A DNA stretch of 64,000 bases from Aphanomyces cochlioides. Lineage: Eukaryota > Oomycota > Saprolegniomycetes > Saprolegniales > Verrucalvaceae. The notes under the pieces were generated by a model. It saw only the letters and a program-made list of their open reading frames with translations, had not been told where the DNA came from and made no database searches. Positions 40,625 to 51,394 of the stretch are shown one piece after another. Within the stretch, counting starts at the first letter, position 1. Every line of letters starts with the position of its first letter. The stretch spans positions 3,844,001 to 3,908,000 of the forward strand of contig JAHQRK010000003.1 in the NCBI GenBank assembly GCA_019828595.1, in the 5' to 3' direction. Position numbers and translations under genes: made by a program.

Positions 40625-43586
40625 CTCCCAGCATGAGTGTCTGAGTGTCGGGTTGGAACATCACTTGGTTGTCGAAGGTGGGGTCCAGGGAGCCAGCCTC
40701 ATGGAATTCCAGGATCGTGGTCAAGACGTATCGCGACTTCTCGTCTTCGCCGGCATACAACGTTTCCATGATATTCCAAATCAAGAGGCCGAAGCTCGTG
40801 TCAAGCAATATGGCAGATAGCGATACGCCCGACAAACAGCGGGAGCCCAAATGAGAAGCCAGTGCAGTGACCGGGTACTTGGTAGAGGCCACGATCGCAG
40901 CATCACTGTTGTAGTACGTTGGAGCATGAATGGCCAAGAGAACTTCTGCCACAGCCAACACTTCTTCCAGGTCGCCGCGGTGGAGGGAAATCTCGTCGCC
41001 GTCAATGGTAGTATCGATGAAGTCGATGTTCTTGAATAGCTCGATGTTGCTGAAGATGGCTTGAACGTGCTCGCGGGTCATACGCACACCCCACGTCAAT
41101 GAGTACAGCTGGGAGAACGGTTTGTCTCCACCCCAAGTCGCTCGAAGCCACCGATGGAGGAGGCGTTGTCTCACAAAGTACTCAAAGCATGCACGGTCTT
41201 CATCAAAAAGTCGGTGCAGTTGCAAGCCAAATTCAATCGGGGAACGCTCGAGATGGCTACACAGCATGTCGACGCGGCCGTCGTTGATGAGTTGGGCAAG
41301 GTTGAACGAGCTGTTGGTCACTGCATCTTCGACTTGGGTTGAGAGATGCAATGGAACTTTGGCTGTCTTGGTGTCGAGGTCTTGTAGTTCGGCGAGAATT
41401 TCGTCAAGAGACATTTCTATGCGCTTGGGAACGCCATCTTGGATCTTGGTGCCGCCGACAAATTGACCGGACGTAGGGAGGTGGGGAGGGTCATCCGAGA
41501 CGTCCAGCTTGGGTACAATCGTTGAGATCTTGTAATCGCCAAACTGAGCAACGTGTTCCTCGGGGTTGACACACACACGTTCGTCGAGGGCTTCAAACAT
41601 GTTGGGCGAAATCCAAGAGCGGCCATGCTCGGGGGAATCCACTTGCTGTTGCGTCTTCTTGCGCTTGCCTCTCGACGCCTTGACGCCAGTCCACTGCGGA
41701 GGGTTGGCTTGCGCAGTTTTCCGACGTTTTGGCGCCTTGGGAGTCGAAGAAGGCGGGTTGGTTGGGCTGGGAGCTGGCTTGTTCAATCCATATTGGCGGG
41801 ACGTTGCATCAAGGTCCAAACGAACCAAGTTCTTGTCACGAAAATACCACCCTTGACCGTACACGCGGAGACAACGGCCCTTGAAAAGAATTTCTTCGAC
41901 GAGACGGCCGTCGCGCTGTATGGTCGTTGGTACGGAGGTTCCTTCAAAGTAAAGGCGGTACCGAGAGCTCGCCATACCGCTTGAAGAGGAAACGTTGGGG
42001 TAGGAGCCCCACAGGAAGCGTGGCTCCAACTTGGTCATGACGTCGAAGATCAGGCGCTCTTCGTCTTGATCTTGAAGGCCTTGAGGGATGTCCATGAAAA
42101 ATCCGCCGAGGACGTGCGGAACGTTCATCGTGAAGTGTTGGGACGAGCCATCTCGAGCGACTTGAATCTTAAACGCGATGCCTCGCAGCTTCGTCATCGC
42201 TTCGTGAGAGGCAACACCCCACTTGAGCATGCGGTTCGGGATGTCCTTCTCGCATCTCACAATGTCAGCAATCGCAGTGTCGAGGCCGAGGGCTTGGTTG
42301 TCGAAAAGGATCGATGCCATGGCAGCTGAAACATCGATGGTCTTCGTGTGTGCACCCGTGGGCATCTGCAACCAGCCGACGATGCCGCGCGCCGAGTGCT
42401 TCTGGATCGGGAGGGTGTCTTCAAACGTGAGGGTTCCAGCAGCACGCTTGCGAAGGAGGGGTTCGAGTTCCTCCATCGTGGGCTGGTAAGGAGCAACGTC
42501 CTTGGTCTTGATGGCCTTGGCAGACTGAGACCGCTGTTGCGCTTGGAAGGCCCATACGTCGTTGGGGGCCTGGCGGTTGTTGGGTTGGCCACGGCCAGGT
42601 GTCTGGGCTCCGCCAGATTGAGAAATGTTTTCCAAATGCGATCCGGGTGAAGCCTGAGACGACGGCTGGCGGACTGAGTGAGAGTCCGAGTCGTGCGTCA
42701 GACCAACACTCAAGCGTGCGTCAGAGGCTTGGTCTTGTCCGGACCCTGTCCCATGGTGGACAGAGTCACACGTTTGACCTTCACTCGCGTTGGACTTCGA
42801 GAAGCTTCCATGGGTGACTTGGTCTTGAGTATTCCCATGACCAACACTGGCCACAGGGTTGTTCGCGATTGTTCCAGATCTTGCCCGATGATTCTTCGAG
42901 AAGAGACCATCACTCATGGAGCGACTAGTCTCGATGGGATCTTGACCTGTCGCCAGAGTGGACTTGTCGCTCGGGGGATTCTTCGAGAAGGGACCTTCAC
43001 TCAGGGATGGACTGTTCTCGAATCTTCCTTGACATGTCGTCATGTTGACGTCGGTGCTTGAGCGAGTCTTCGAGAAGCCACTATCACTCGTCGAGAGAAC
43101 ATTCTCGAAAGGAACAGAACCCAACGGAGTCTTGCCAGGCAAGCCACCATCACTCACGATGGACGTGGTTGATGGAGATTCTTCGGGCAAGGTCGTTGAC
43201 GTCATGAGCACATCTTCCGAGGTTGGAACGCCGTCTTGCCAGGCTTCGTCGCAAGTGTCAGAGGTCGTTGGATCATTCGCGGGATCGCAAGCCTTCGTCG
43301 AGCGAGTCACAGGCAAGGGTTCAAAACGGCGCGGTTTCGAAGGGGTTGCACGTTGACGTGGAAACGGAACGCGCGTTGGAGTAGGGAGCGGATTCGTAGA
43401 CGCGTCATGATGCGAAGCGTTGGAAGCATCGTCGACGTCCTCTTCCAACGACGACGCCATGTCGGTATCGCTTGGGGATGGGTCAGCAACGACGATGACG
43501 TCCATATCGCTGGGGCTGGACGCCGAGGGAGAGAACGCGGAGGAGCAAGATGGGGCACGAGGGTTGGTCGAGCGGGTAGCAACCAT
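40587..43586 (-). CDS. family C ORF1 (Gag-like RNA-binding protein, putative)
   Basis: 999 residues from the ATG at 43586, 58 nt from the element 5' end. Residues of about 1-330 are Ser/Thr/Pro-rich with imperfect repeats of S-(D/E)-G-x-F-S-K spaced roughly 30 residues apart (S-D-S-G-F-S-K, S-E-G-P-F-S-K, S-D-G-L-F-S-K). The middle has a globular region ending Y-R-L-Y-F-E-G, which resembles W-R-V-Y-F-L-E in family B ORF1, then a Lys/Arg-rich stretch (A-P-K-R-R-K-T-A). The C-terminal 300 residues look helical. LINE ORF1 proteins usually bind element RNA; no canonical RRM or zinc knuckle was seen, so the role is inferred from position. Confidence 0.75.
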   Translation of the reverse strand: MVATRSTNPRAPSCSSAFSPSASSPSDMDVIVVADPSPSDTDMASSLEEDVDDASNASHHDASTNPLPTPTRVPFPRQRATPSKPRRFEPLPVTRSTKACDPANDPTTSDTCDEAWQDGVPTSEDVLMTSTTLPEESPSTTSIVSDGGLPGKTPLGSVPFENVLSTSDSGFSKTRSSTDVNMTTCQGRFENSPSLSEGPFSKNPPSDKSTLATGQDPIETSRSMSDGLFSKNHRARSGTIANNPVASVGHGNTQDQVTHGSFSKSNASEGQTCDSVHHGTGSGQDQASDARLSVGLTHDSDSHSVRQPSSQASPGSHLENISQSGGAQTPGRGQPNNRQAPNDVWAFQAQQRSQSAKAIKTKDVAPYQPTMEELEPLLRKRAAGTLTFEDTLPIQKHSARGIVGWLQMPTGAHTKTIDVSAAMASILFDNQALGLDTAIADIVRCEKDIPNRMLKWGVASHEAMTKLRGIAFKIQVARDGSSQHFTMNVPHVLGGFFMDIPQGLQDQDEERLIFDVMTKLEPRFLWGSYPNVSSSSGMASSRYRLYFEGTSVPTTIQRDGRLVEEILFKGRCLRVYGQGWYFRDKNLVRLDLDATSRQYGLNKPAPSPTNPPSSTPKAPKRRKTAQANPPQWTGVKASRGKRKKTQQQVDSPEHGRSWISPNMFEALDERVCVNPEEHVAQFGDYKISTIVPKLDVSDDPPHLPTSGQFVGGTKIQDGVPKRIEMSLDEILAELQDLDTKTAKVPLHLSTQVEDAVTNSSFNLAQLINDGRVDMLCSHLERSPIEFGLQLHRLFDEDRACFEYFVRQRLLHRWLRATWGGDKPFSQLYSLTWGVRMTREHVQAIFSNIELFKNIDFIDTTIDGDEISLHRGDLEEVLAVAEVLLAIHAPTYYNSDAAIVASTKYPVTALASHLGSRCLSGVSLSAILLDTSFGLLIWNIMETLYAGEDEKSRYVLTTILEFHEAGSLDPTFDNQVMFQPDTQTLMLGDVANATSVAFRG

Positions 43587-43644
43587 ATTGTCAGATAGCG
43601 TAGAGTGGTACTGCGGGGTAGCTGGCAAATTGGAAACTTCCTCT

Positions 43645-43717
43645 TCCTCTATAGCTCAGTTGGTAGAGCGTACGGCTGTTAACCGTAAGGTCGCAGGTTC
43701 GAACCCTGCTGGAGGAG
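43645..43717 (+). tRNA. trnN: tRNA-Asn(GTT) 4
   Basis: Perfect cloverleaf identical to tRNA 2, followed by TTTT runs. It carries a two-element stack upstream (C1, then B1). Confidence 0.95.
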
Positions 43718-44668
43718 TTCTTTTCTCTCTTTTGCATATCCATAACTGATCACCAATACAAATACTGACGTGTAGATTCTCGGCATGTCTTCTTCGAGTC
43801 AACAAATGCGTAAATAAGAAGACTATGTCACGCCAATCCAATACCAGTCCTTTATCTCCAATATGATGTGGAATGGCCTCAAAATTGCTGCTCATCAACT
43901 AGTGCGCAAGTCATTGCAGAATACATAAGAGAAACTCCAATGAGCGATTCTCTGACAGCAACAGATGTGCGCCACGCTAACTTGACTTGTATTGGACTTG
44001 AGGAGAGATCACTCATATGGTGTCTTTTAGACTTTGTCAACTGATATCTTAGACAACGGATCACGGTCGTCAAGAGCGACCTAGAGACAAGTATTCCATT
44101 GACTTGGTTTGAAATATCATAGCACATGGATGTACTCACTCCATTACCTTGTTCTTTGCATAGAATGTGATCGTCTCCAATGTGGACTGTGTCAAATTTC
44201 GGTGGTATACATGGACATATTTTCACGACGTTAACATCGATCGAAATCAATCCATATACCGCATCTCAAGACCACAATCGTAACATTCCTACCATTTTAT
44301 GCAGCTTGCTGCCAAACATATTCTGGAGAAAGTTCTGTCGCATATGTGTGTGATATTGCTGTTATGCATCTGTGTGAATCGTTTCTTGGCTTGTCGACTG
44401 ACAGCGCCAACAAAGCAGAAATGACACAGACTTGAAATAGTTGTGAAGATAGTCTCAATTACAGTATTGAGATATTTACAAACACGACAAATGATATCAT
44501 TAAAAGGTGCACAGCAGAATAAAACGTGTCCATTCTTTCCTCGCGTCTTAATCAAAGATGTCAGAAGCTACTCATTCTATAGACTTGATGTGAAAGCTAT
44601 TGCGAGTTGGATGTGTTTGTTGCGATCACGTCGATAAGTTGGAAGGGATATGCAAAAGAGAGAAAGAA
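43718..44668. repeat. convergent tRNA spacer, copy 3 (951 bp)
   Basis: Shares several variants with copy 4 (for example the TTCTTTGCATAG and ACATATTTTCACG readings) against copies 1 and 2. It ends GAGAGAAAGAACTCC as copy 1 does, so variants are mosaic. Confidence 0.9.
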
Positions 44669-44741
44669 CTCCTCCAGCAGGGTTCGAACCTGCGACCTTA
44701 CGGTTAACAGCCGTACGCTCTACCAACTGAGCTATAGAGGA
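44669..44741 (-). tRNA. trnN: tRNA-Asn(GTT) 5
   Basis: Perfect cloverleaf with intact acceptor stem. Element C3 abuts its 5' end. Confidence 0.95.
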
Positions 44742-45494
44742 TCATCCGCAAAACATGCCGTTGGCCGCCTCCCCTCCATGGCGACGTTTGGTTTCGACTG
44801 TTGTTCAACATGCTGCCTGTCAACTCGCGCTTGTTCTACTTGCAACCTCAGCAGCCAGACGTAATTTGCTGTGTCTATACCAATTGCGACGCACCGGAGA
44901 ACCAACACCACGCCTTCCACACCTGCTCTCGCGTGTATCCCCTTTGGCGTTTTCACGCGACCGCTTGGCGATGCTTCGGTGTCAATTTCGATTGGACTGC
45001 CATCACCAACATCGACCGCTTTCAAGTCAACGAACGCGGTAGCCAGCTTCAAGACATACTGTTTGTGCTCTGGGCTCTTCTGTGTGCTTCCAACCTTCAC
45101 TATATTTGGACAACGCACAACGCCGCCAAGTTCGAATCGAAGGAGCCGCCTCCGCCAGAAATTTGGCAAGAAGTCAGCTTCATCCGATGGCATGCATCGA
45201 TCCGCAGATGGCTTCGCCTCCAAGAAGTTGACAGCCCTCAACGAGTGGAAGCAATTTCAGCAATCAATACTTTGCATAGACAACCTGTCTATCGCCCACT
45301 GGTAGCCAAGTACCCGACTTTGCTCGCGCTCCAACCTTCAGCCCCAAGTATTTATTCAACAAGTCAAAAATCGCTGTACTCCAAAGCCCAAAGTAGAAAA
45401 TCTGCTGAAGCATTTGGAAGTGGGATGAGCCGTTAGTAGGCAATATTAGTATTAGTAGATATTGAAAGTCTATTAATATACCTCCCCATTGCAG
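44742..45494 (+). mobile_element. LINE family C, copy 3 (5' truncated, 753 bp)
   Basis: Holds the last part of ORF2 (44744-45436: zinc knuckle and C terminus) and the 3' tail. A 15-nt deletion between two CCCCAA repeats removes the normal ORF2 stop and extends the frame by about 33 codons. C2 has the same deletion; C1 and C4 do not. Confidence 0.9.
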
Positions 45495-45508
45495 TGAGCT
45501 ATAGAGGA
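45495..45508 (-). repeat. target-site duplication of C3 (tRNA nt 1-14)
   Basis: TGAGCTATAGAGGA, followed by the native flank TTCCATACTA. Confidence 0.9.
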
Positions 45509-46391
45509 TTCCATACTATACTTCCCTCACCGTTTCAAACATACACTCATACAATACCTACAATGACAATCCATATCACACCCGTGCATCATGTCACCGT
45601 CGTAGTCACCACTCGCTTCTCCGAATATCGACACATTTATACAGAGAAACTACGTCACCAGACACACCGACGCTTCTCTCAGATAAAACATTGTTGATAA
45701 ACTCGAGACCTTCACTTCGACAATCTACACCAGCACATGGAACAAGAATTATACACTTTCATGACTGTCAAAAACATCCTATTCAGAAAGCCTCGAAAAC
45801 ACTACCACCATTTCTGTAGAATGTGAAACAAAATCAAATCCAATCAAGATGATATGAACTGTTTGAAACAAGTTGAGCGATGTTGCTTGATGGATTGAGT
45901 ACGATAAACAGTTGGTGTAGCTTTGCTGTTGTTTAGTGAAAAGAATTTAATGTTGTACCGAATGGAAATATGATTGATATTCTGATTGAACATGTGTTTA
46001 CCAGGTATATTTTTGTTTCATGGAAACCTATGAATTTGTTTTGCGGAGTATTGAGGATATACCCTCCCATTCCTTGCGCGAGCAGGAGACTGATATGCTC
46101 TCAATAAGTCGATGTACCGCACGAAACTTTGTTTCGGACAAGATTTCGATCCGAAGAAGAGTCAAAATCGGAACTGCTCGCGTATTTTAGACGGGTATCA
46201 TGTCCATGTGAAATTTTGATGTCCATTGGTCGAATCGTGTTTTTGTGGAGAGATTGGAGTGTAAAGTGTTTGTTTTGATTGACGTGTGTTTGGTTACGAT
46301 GTGCATAATGTCTGTGTCCGTGGTGGTAGTTTGCAGTGGAAAGGATTGTATGAGTGTATGTGTGGCACGGTGGGTATCCGATAGTATGGAA
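45509..46391. repeat. divergent tRNA spacer, copy 3 (883 bp)
   Basis: Almost identical to copy 2, with one private change seen near 46040. Confidence 0.9.
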
Positions 46392-46405
46392 TCCTCTATA
46401 GCTCA
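46392..46405 (+). repeat. target-site duplication of B2 (tRNA nt 1-14)
   Basis: TCCTCTATAGCTCA next to the 3' end of B2. Confidence 0.85.
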
Positions 46406-47024
46406 GTGTACAATCGCGTATATTAAATTTAATTATACGCTAAATAGTAATGACCGTCATTAATCACTCTTGAGTGAATAATATTGGTGCTTGTGAGATT
46501 TGAACTCAAGAAGTTTTACCTCTTGAAACTTGATTTCTGTTGTATCAGTTGATACAGTGCAATGTTGACACTTGACACGTCGAATCTTGGACTTGGGTGA
46601 GGGTCATCATGTTTCGTGACAAGGTGACTGGTCTTGGGTGGTGTAGACATGGGACAGAAGTGTCTGGTCTTCGTCATCAGATGGCTGTGGAATAATCTTG
46701 GACGGGGCCATCATCTGGAGAACTCCCAAATGTTGGCTTGACTAATCTTGGACGGGACCAGTGCCATAGGAAATATCCCATGTTGGTTGGACTCATCTTG
46801 GACGGAGCAGATTTCTTGTCTCAATGGCGCGTCATTGTCGGAACATGGGTGCGCTGTGTCCAAATGTTTCTTCGGCCACATGTTGTATCTTGATTTTTGT
46901 ATAGGGCGTCTTGGAGTCCACTCGTTGGGTAGTGTGAAATTCTTGAGGATGAGATTGGAGAACTTCCTTGTGGATTTAATGGCTGCGGGTTCATTTTCCG
47001 ATTTGCCTGCTGCCCAACACACCG

Positions 47025-47672
47025 TCAGGCTGCCTCTCCGTTGCCTCGCTTTGGTTGCTTGCCTCTCGTTTGCGTTCCTTCTCGTCCGTGGTTTGGCCTT
47101 GCTTGTCCGACGTTGTTCCCTCTGCCTTGAAGCTCGACCTGCCTCGTTGTGTTCCTGCTTTGCGCCACACTTGTTGCTGCGTCTCTCGTGTTCTCCTGTC
47201 TCGCTGTTCGATCGTCGTTGTTGCCGTCGCTGTCGTCTCTGCCGTGTGGCTGCTCGCTTGTCTCTGTCTTGGCCGTGTCGCTGTCTCTGTCGTGTCTGCC
47301 GTGTGATTGCTCGCTTATCTCTGTCTTGGCCGTGTCGCTGTCTCTGTCGTGTCTGCCGTGTGACTGCTCGCTTGTCTCTGTTGTGGCCGTGTCGCTGTCG
47401 CTGTCGTGTCTGCCGTGTGGCTGCTCGCTTGTCTCTGTTTTGGCCGTGTCGCTGTCGCTGTCGTCTCTGCCGTGTGGCTGCTCGCTTGTCTCTGTTTTGG
47501 CCGTGTCGCTGTCGCTTTCGTCTCTACGCTCATGGTGCTTTGGCTGCTTCGTCTCCATGTTCGTGGTGCTGCTGCTACGATGGGCGTTTCCAAGGAAGAA
47601 TTTCAAGGCGTTGAAGACATCAAGGCGTTCAAGACTTGGTTTTTTGAAGCTATGGCTCCGAATGGCGACCAT
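47025..47672 (-). CDS. family B possible ORF3, second copy
   Basis: Same 215-codon frame as at 27965-28612, with the same 19-residue repeats. Identity between copies reflects recent duplication and is not evidence of selection. Confidence 0.3.
   Translation of the reverse strand: MVAIRSHSFKKPSLERLDVFNALKFFLGNAHRSSSTTNMETKQPKHHERRDESDSDTAKTETSEQPHGRDDSDSDTAKTETSEQPHGRHDSDSDTATTETSEQSHGRHDRDSDTAKTEISEQSHGRHDRDSDTAKTETSEQPHGRDDSDGNNDDRTARQENTRDAATSVAQSRNTTRQVELQGRGNNVGQARPNHGREGTQTRGKQPKRGNGEAA
47241..47525. repeat. 57-bp minisatellite, second copy
   Basis: Five units in the same register as 28181-28465; no change in copy number between B1 and B2. Confidence 0.85.
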
Positions 47673-48600
47673 CCTGTGTACTTCGCTCGTCGGAGGAAGG
47701 GGTGGTAGAAGGAGTCTGAACTGCCAGCGATGGGGGCCTTCCTGGAGGGCTCTCTACGCATATGGACGTCTTCTCGCAATGACCCCGGTCTGAGGGTAGC
47801 GGTTGACTTGCTTCGACATTTTTGGCCTCAATTCATGGAGCCGGACAGTTCTGCGGAAGTGTATGTTGGCTGACTCCCTTCATGCATGGATGCAGGGCTA
47901 AGAACCTGGTCAGTTCGTGTCCGTGGAAGTGGATTGAGTGCTTTGGGTTTGCCTCTTTGTGGGTTTGTCTCTTTATGGCTTTATGCCTTTCGGCCTTTGG
48001 CCTTGATTTTGGGTGTCCCTTTCTTTTTACTCCTTTGTTGGAGCCCCCGGGGGTAGCGGTCAAGTCAAGACTTCGTCGGAAAAGGAGGTTTGGCGACTTT
48101 GGCTTTGATGACTTGTTTGTGTAGGGTGGCGAGCGCGCGCGATATTTGCTTTTTGTGTTTGTTGGCGATCAAGTTTGGCGATTTTCGACTTCAAGAAAGC
48201 GCGAAGAAACGTGGGGGTTAGCACACGAGCGCAGCTATGGGCGGCCCGTTCACCAACTTTCGGTAAGTTTCTTCTTTGTTTTTGTGGCTTGACTTTTGCT
48301 TAGTTTGCTTTTGGTTTGCGGCGAAACCTTCTGAAAATCGCTAAGTCTTCAAGAAATTTCTCGCCGATTTCACGCGAAGCGCTGCCCAAATTCTTAATTT
48401 TGTAATTCAGCCTTGAATTACCAATTTTTCTTGTGTTTTTTTGTTTGATTTCAAGTTTGCCTTGGCTGCAAGTAAGTTGGTCAGCTAGAATCACTTCTAA
48501 CTTGAAAATTTAGTTTGAATTTGCATTGGATCGATCAAGTTCAAATCCACTCTTGAAATTTGGAGCGGCTTTATGTTGGCTGAAGAAGGCGAGTCGATTT

Positions 48601-51385
48601 TTATGAAGTTGATCCTCCGCGTCCATGACTTGCAAACGCCTTGGTATGTCGTTTGAAATATTCCTTGTATTGAGTTTGTCGTTTTAGGACAACAAGAATG
48701 CGGTTGACGGTTTGGAGCGTCTGCTCATCGTTATTTTGACGAAGCCATCGGCGGACGTTTGAACTCCAAAACGTGAACGCGATATCATTGAGAGCAGGTA
48801 TGTATGGTGTTGGAGCATTGTCGAATTTGACTCGGTTGCGGTGTGTCCATAGGAGATGAAGGATGGTGCACATCAACATGAACCATAACTGGTGCAACAA
48901 GTCCTTGTGCGAAGACCAACGCCTTGCGACTTGAAAGGAGTCAAGATTTTCAATCCAATCCCAACTGAAGCGTACTCCGAATGGACCCCAAGCTTCTCTG
49001 TGAGGTAACCAAACACTGCGGATCCGTCGGCAATCCATGAATAGATGCTGCTTAGTCTCGCGTTCGTAGCACTGGGGATAGCAGCATTGTACAGCATTGG
49101 GGTGAGCAGATTCCATGAATCGAAACTTGTCGCTAACGGGAAGAATGTCATAGATAGCACGAAACCAAACGTCCGCCTGAACTGGTGTAACAATCTTGGA
49201 CAATGGCTTGACGTATCTCGACAGGTAAACGCTGATCGTTTTCTTGTCTGGTCTCATTGATGTTTCTAGGGGATGCTTTTCGTCATTGGCGGTGCATGGA
49301 AGGTTATCTGCTTCAGTATCTTGGCTGTCCAGGAACAGAAAGGTATGTCTTGTTCATTGTGTCGAAAGACAATGAAGCTTTGTTGTTCAGGACTACGTGG
49401 AACTGCACCTGCAACCGGCACGTCAGCCTGAGTCCAAACATCGGTTGCCATTGAGGTAAAGAGCTTGTAGAAGTGTTGGAAACTCGTTGGAATTGGTGAG
49501 TCATCGACAAAGTCGTCTTCGAGTGCGGTCATCATGGCTTTGAATTCGTCGTAGGTTGGCCATGTCCTTGTTGGAGTCAAGAAATCTTGCAAGCTTTGAA
49601 AGCCACTGCGGGCCAAGTGACGATACCAATCGCGATGATTTTTCAACTTGATCGCCAAGGAAGACGTCCCCTCTCGACCGGACACTTGGAACAGTGGGTG
49701 CGACGACAACCAAATCGGCATTTGGATCATCTGATGAATTGTAGGTTCATGTGGCGTTTTGGCAGTCATTGGAATTTTGGCCCAATGCTTCCAAATGTCT
49801 TGCCATAATGGCGACAGCAAATTGCGTTGGACAAGCTTGTTGTTGAGCGATGGATGGTATACCAAGAAATCCCACCGATCATTACGAGAATATGGGCTCA
49901 TACATCGGCGCAATCGATCTGAAGGTAAAATTGCCCATGATTGCGATGTATCATGCTCCTCTTTGACTAGAAGCTGGAGCCGTATGAGTCGTTGTTTGCG
50001 AATAGTTGAGGCTATGTGAGGCACTTTCAAGCCAATTTTTGGGTCGTGCACAAGGCCACCAGCAGCAAGAGCCAGATATTTTTCTGTCGTTTGAGTCCTG
50101 CGACTGAGAACAAATTTGTTCACCATGGATTGCCACTGCTGAATGGTACTGTCTTGAATTGGTAAAACCATGGTGTAATGCCACAACTGTGATAGGAGCA
50201 TGGTGTTTACGAGTAACCTTCGACCTTTGATCGTTCTCGCTCGACACGCCCAAGTGGTGAAGGATTTGTAGAACTTGTCGGTGATGGTTTTGATTTGTAG
50301 GTTTGGATCCAAGTTATGACCTAGGTGGATGCCCAGATACTTGACTGGAAATCCACTGGGAACCATATTCAATCTCGGGTGGTGGACAACGGGCTGTTTG
50401 CTGTCGAGAGTGAGTACTTTGCTTTTGCTCCTGTTTAACTTGGCACCAGAGTGACGACAAAACTTGTCGACAAGTTGCAATTGCGCTTCAAGGTCTACCA
50501 GAGATCCAGAAACAAGGGTTGTGTCGTCTGCGAACAAGAGGACCGAAGCGATCCCTCCTTCTGCGTTGGAAAAGGCGAAGCCGCGCTCCGGGTGGTTGCG
50601 CAACAATTGTGCAAGTGGCTCGATCGTCATCACAAACAACATTGAAGACAAAGGGTCGCCTTGCTTGACTCCCCGCGTTGGATGGAACGGCTGTGTAAGT
50701 TCTCCATTGATGTTCAAACTTACTTTGGTGTCTTTGTAGAGGAGTTTGATCCAGTTAATAAAGTTGTCTCCCACATTAAACTTTTGGAGTACTTGATACA
50801 TGAAGTTGTGGTTCACGCGGTCATAAGCTTTCTCGAAATCCAAGAACATGGCGTAAGCTTCTTCACTGAATATTGTGCAATAATGCTGAAGATCTTGAAG
50901 GAAAATGACGTGATCATGAATACGTCTGCCTTTGACGAATCCATTTTGCTCTGGTTGGATGATACTTGGCAATACATGCGATAGCCTGTAGGCCAAAGCT
51001 CTCGACAAGACCTTCACCTCCACTGGAATCAATGCAATGGGACGATAGTTGGCGGGATTCCGACGGTTGCCGCCCTTGAAGAGCAATGAGATTGCTGACC
51101 ATCGCTGGAAGTCAAGTAAGCTTCCCTTGCGACTTCGATCTTGAAACACAATTCGTAGAATTTCGCCGAAGAGAAGTGAGTCCACTTGGTAAAAACAAGC
51201 TGGGAATCCATCGATGCCAGGCGACTTGTGTGGATTCATTGTTCTTATGGATTGAGCGAGTTCCGCCGCTGTCACTGGATATCTAGCGAAGCGGACTCGT
51301 CCTCCGACAGTTCGCGTTCCAGGACTTCAAGGAAGGAGTTGAGCTCTTCAGTGTTTCTGTTTGACACGACGTCATCGTCAGTCAT
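48601..51385 (-). pseudogene. family B reverse transcriptase, two frameshifts
   Basis: Same protein as at 29541-32327, including F-A-D-D. A 1-bp deletion near 51278 cuts the first about 35 codons off, and another near 49275 separates the last about 220 codons (zinc knuckle region) from the RT core. The open pieces are 49266-51275 and 48601-49257. Unlike B1, this copy cannot make a full RT. Both deletions are private to B2, so they arose after the two copies separated. Confidence 0.9.
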
Positions 51386-51394
51386 GACTGCAGA

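Larger units (their letters stand above)
36313..43644 (-). mobile_element. LINE family C, copy 1 (7332 bp, apparently intact)
   Basis: A 58-nt 5' leader, ORF1 and overlapping ORF2 (both open throughout), and a 157-nt 3' region without poly(A). It lies head to head with tRNA 4 and beside B1. Compared with C5 its 5' end has an extra AGAGGA, repeating the last six bases of the target (tRNA 5' end in inverse). It is the only copy in the window that looks coding-competent. Confidence 0.92.
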
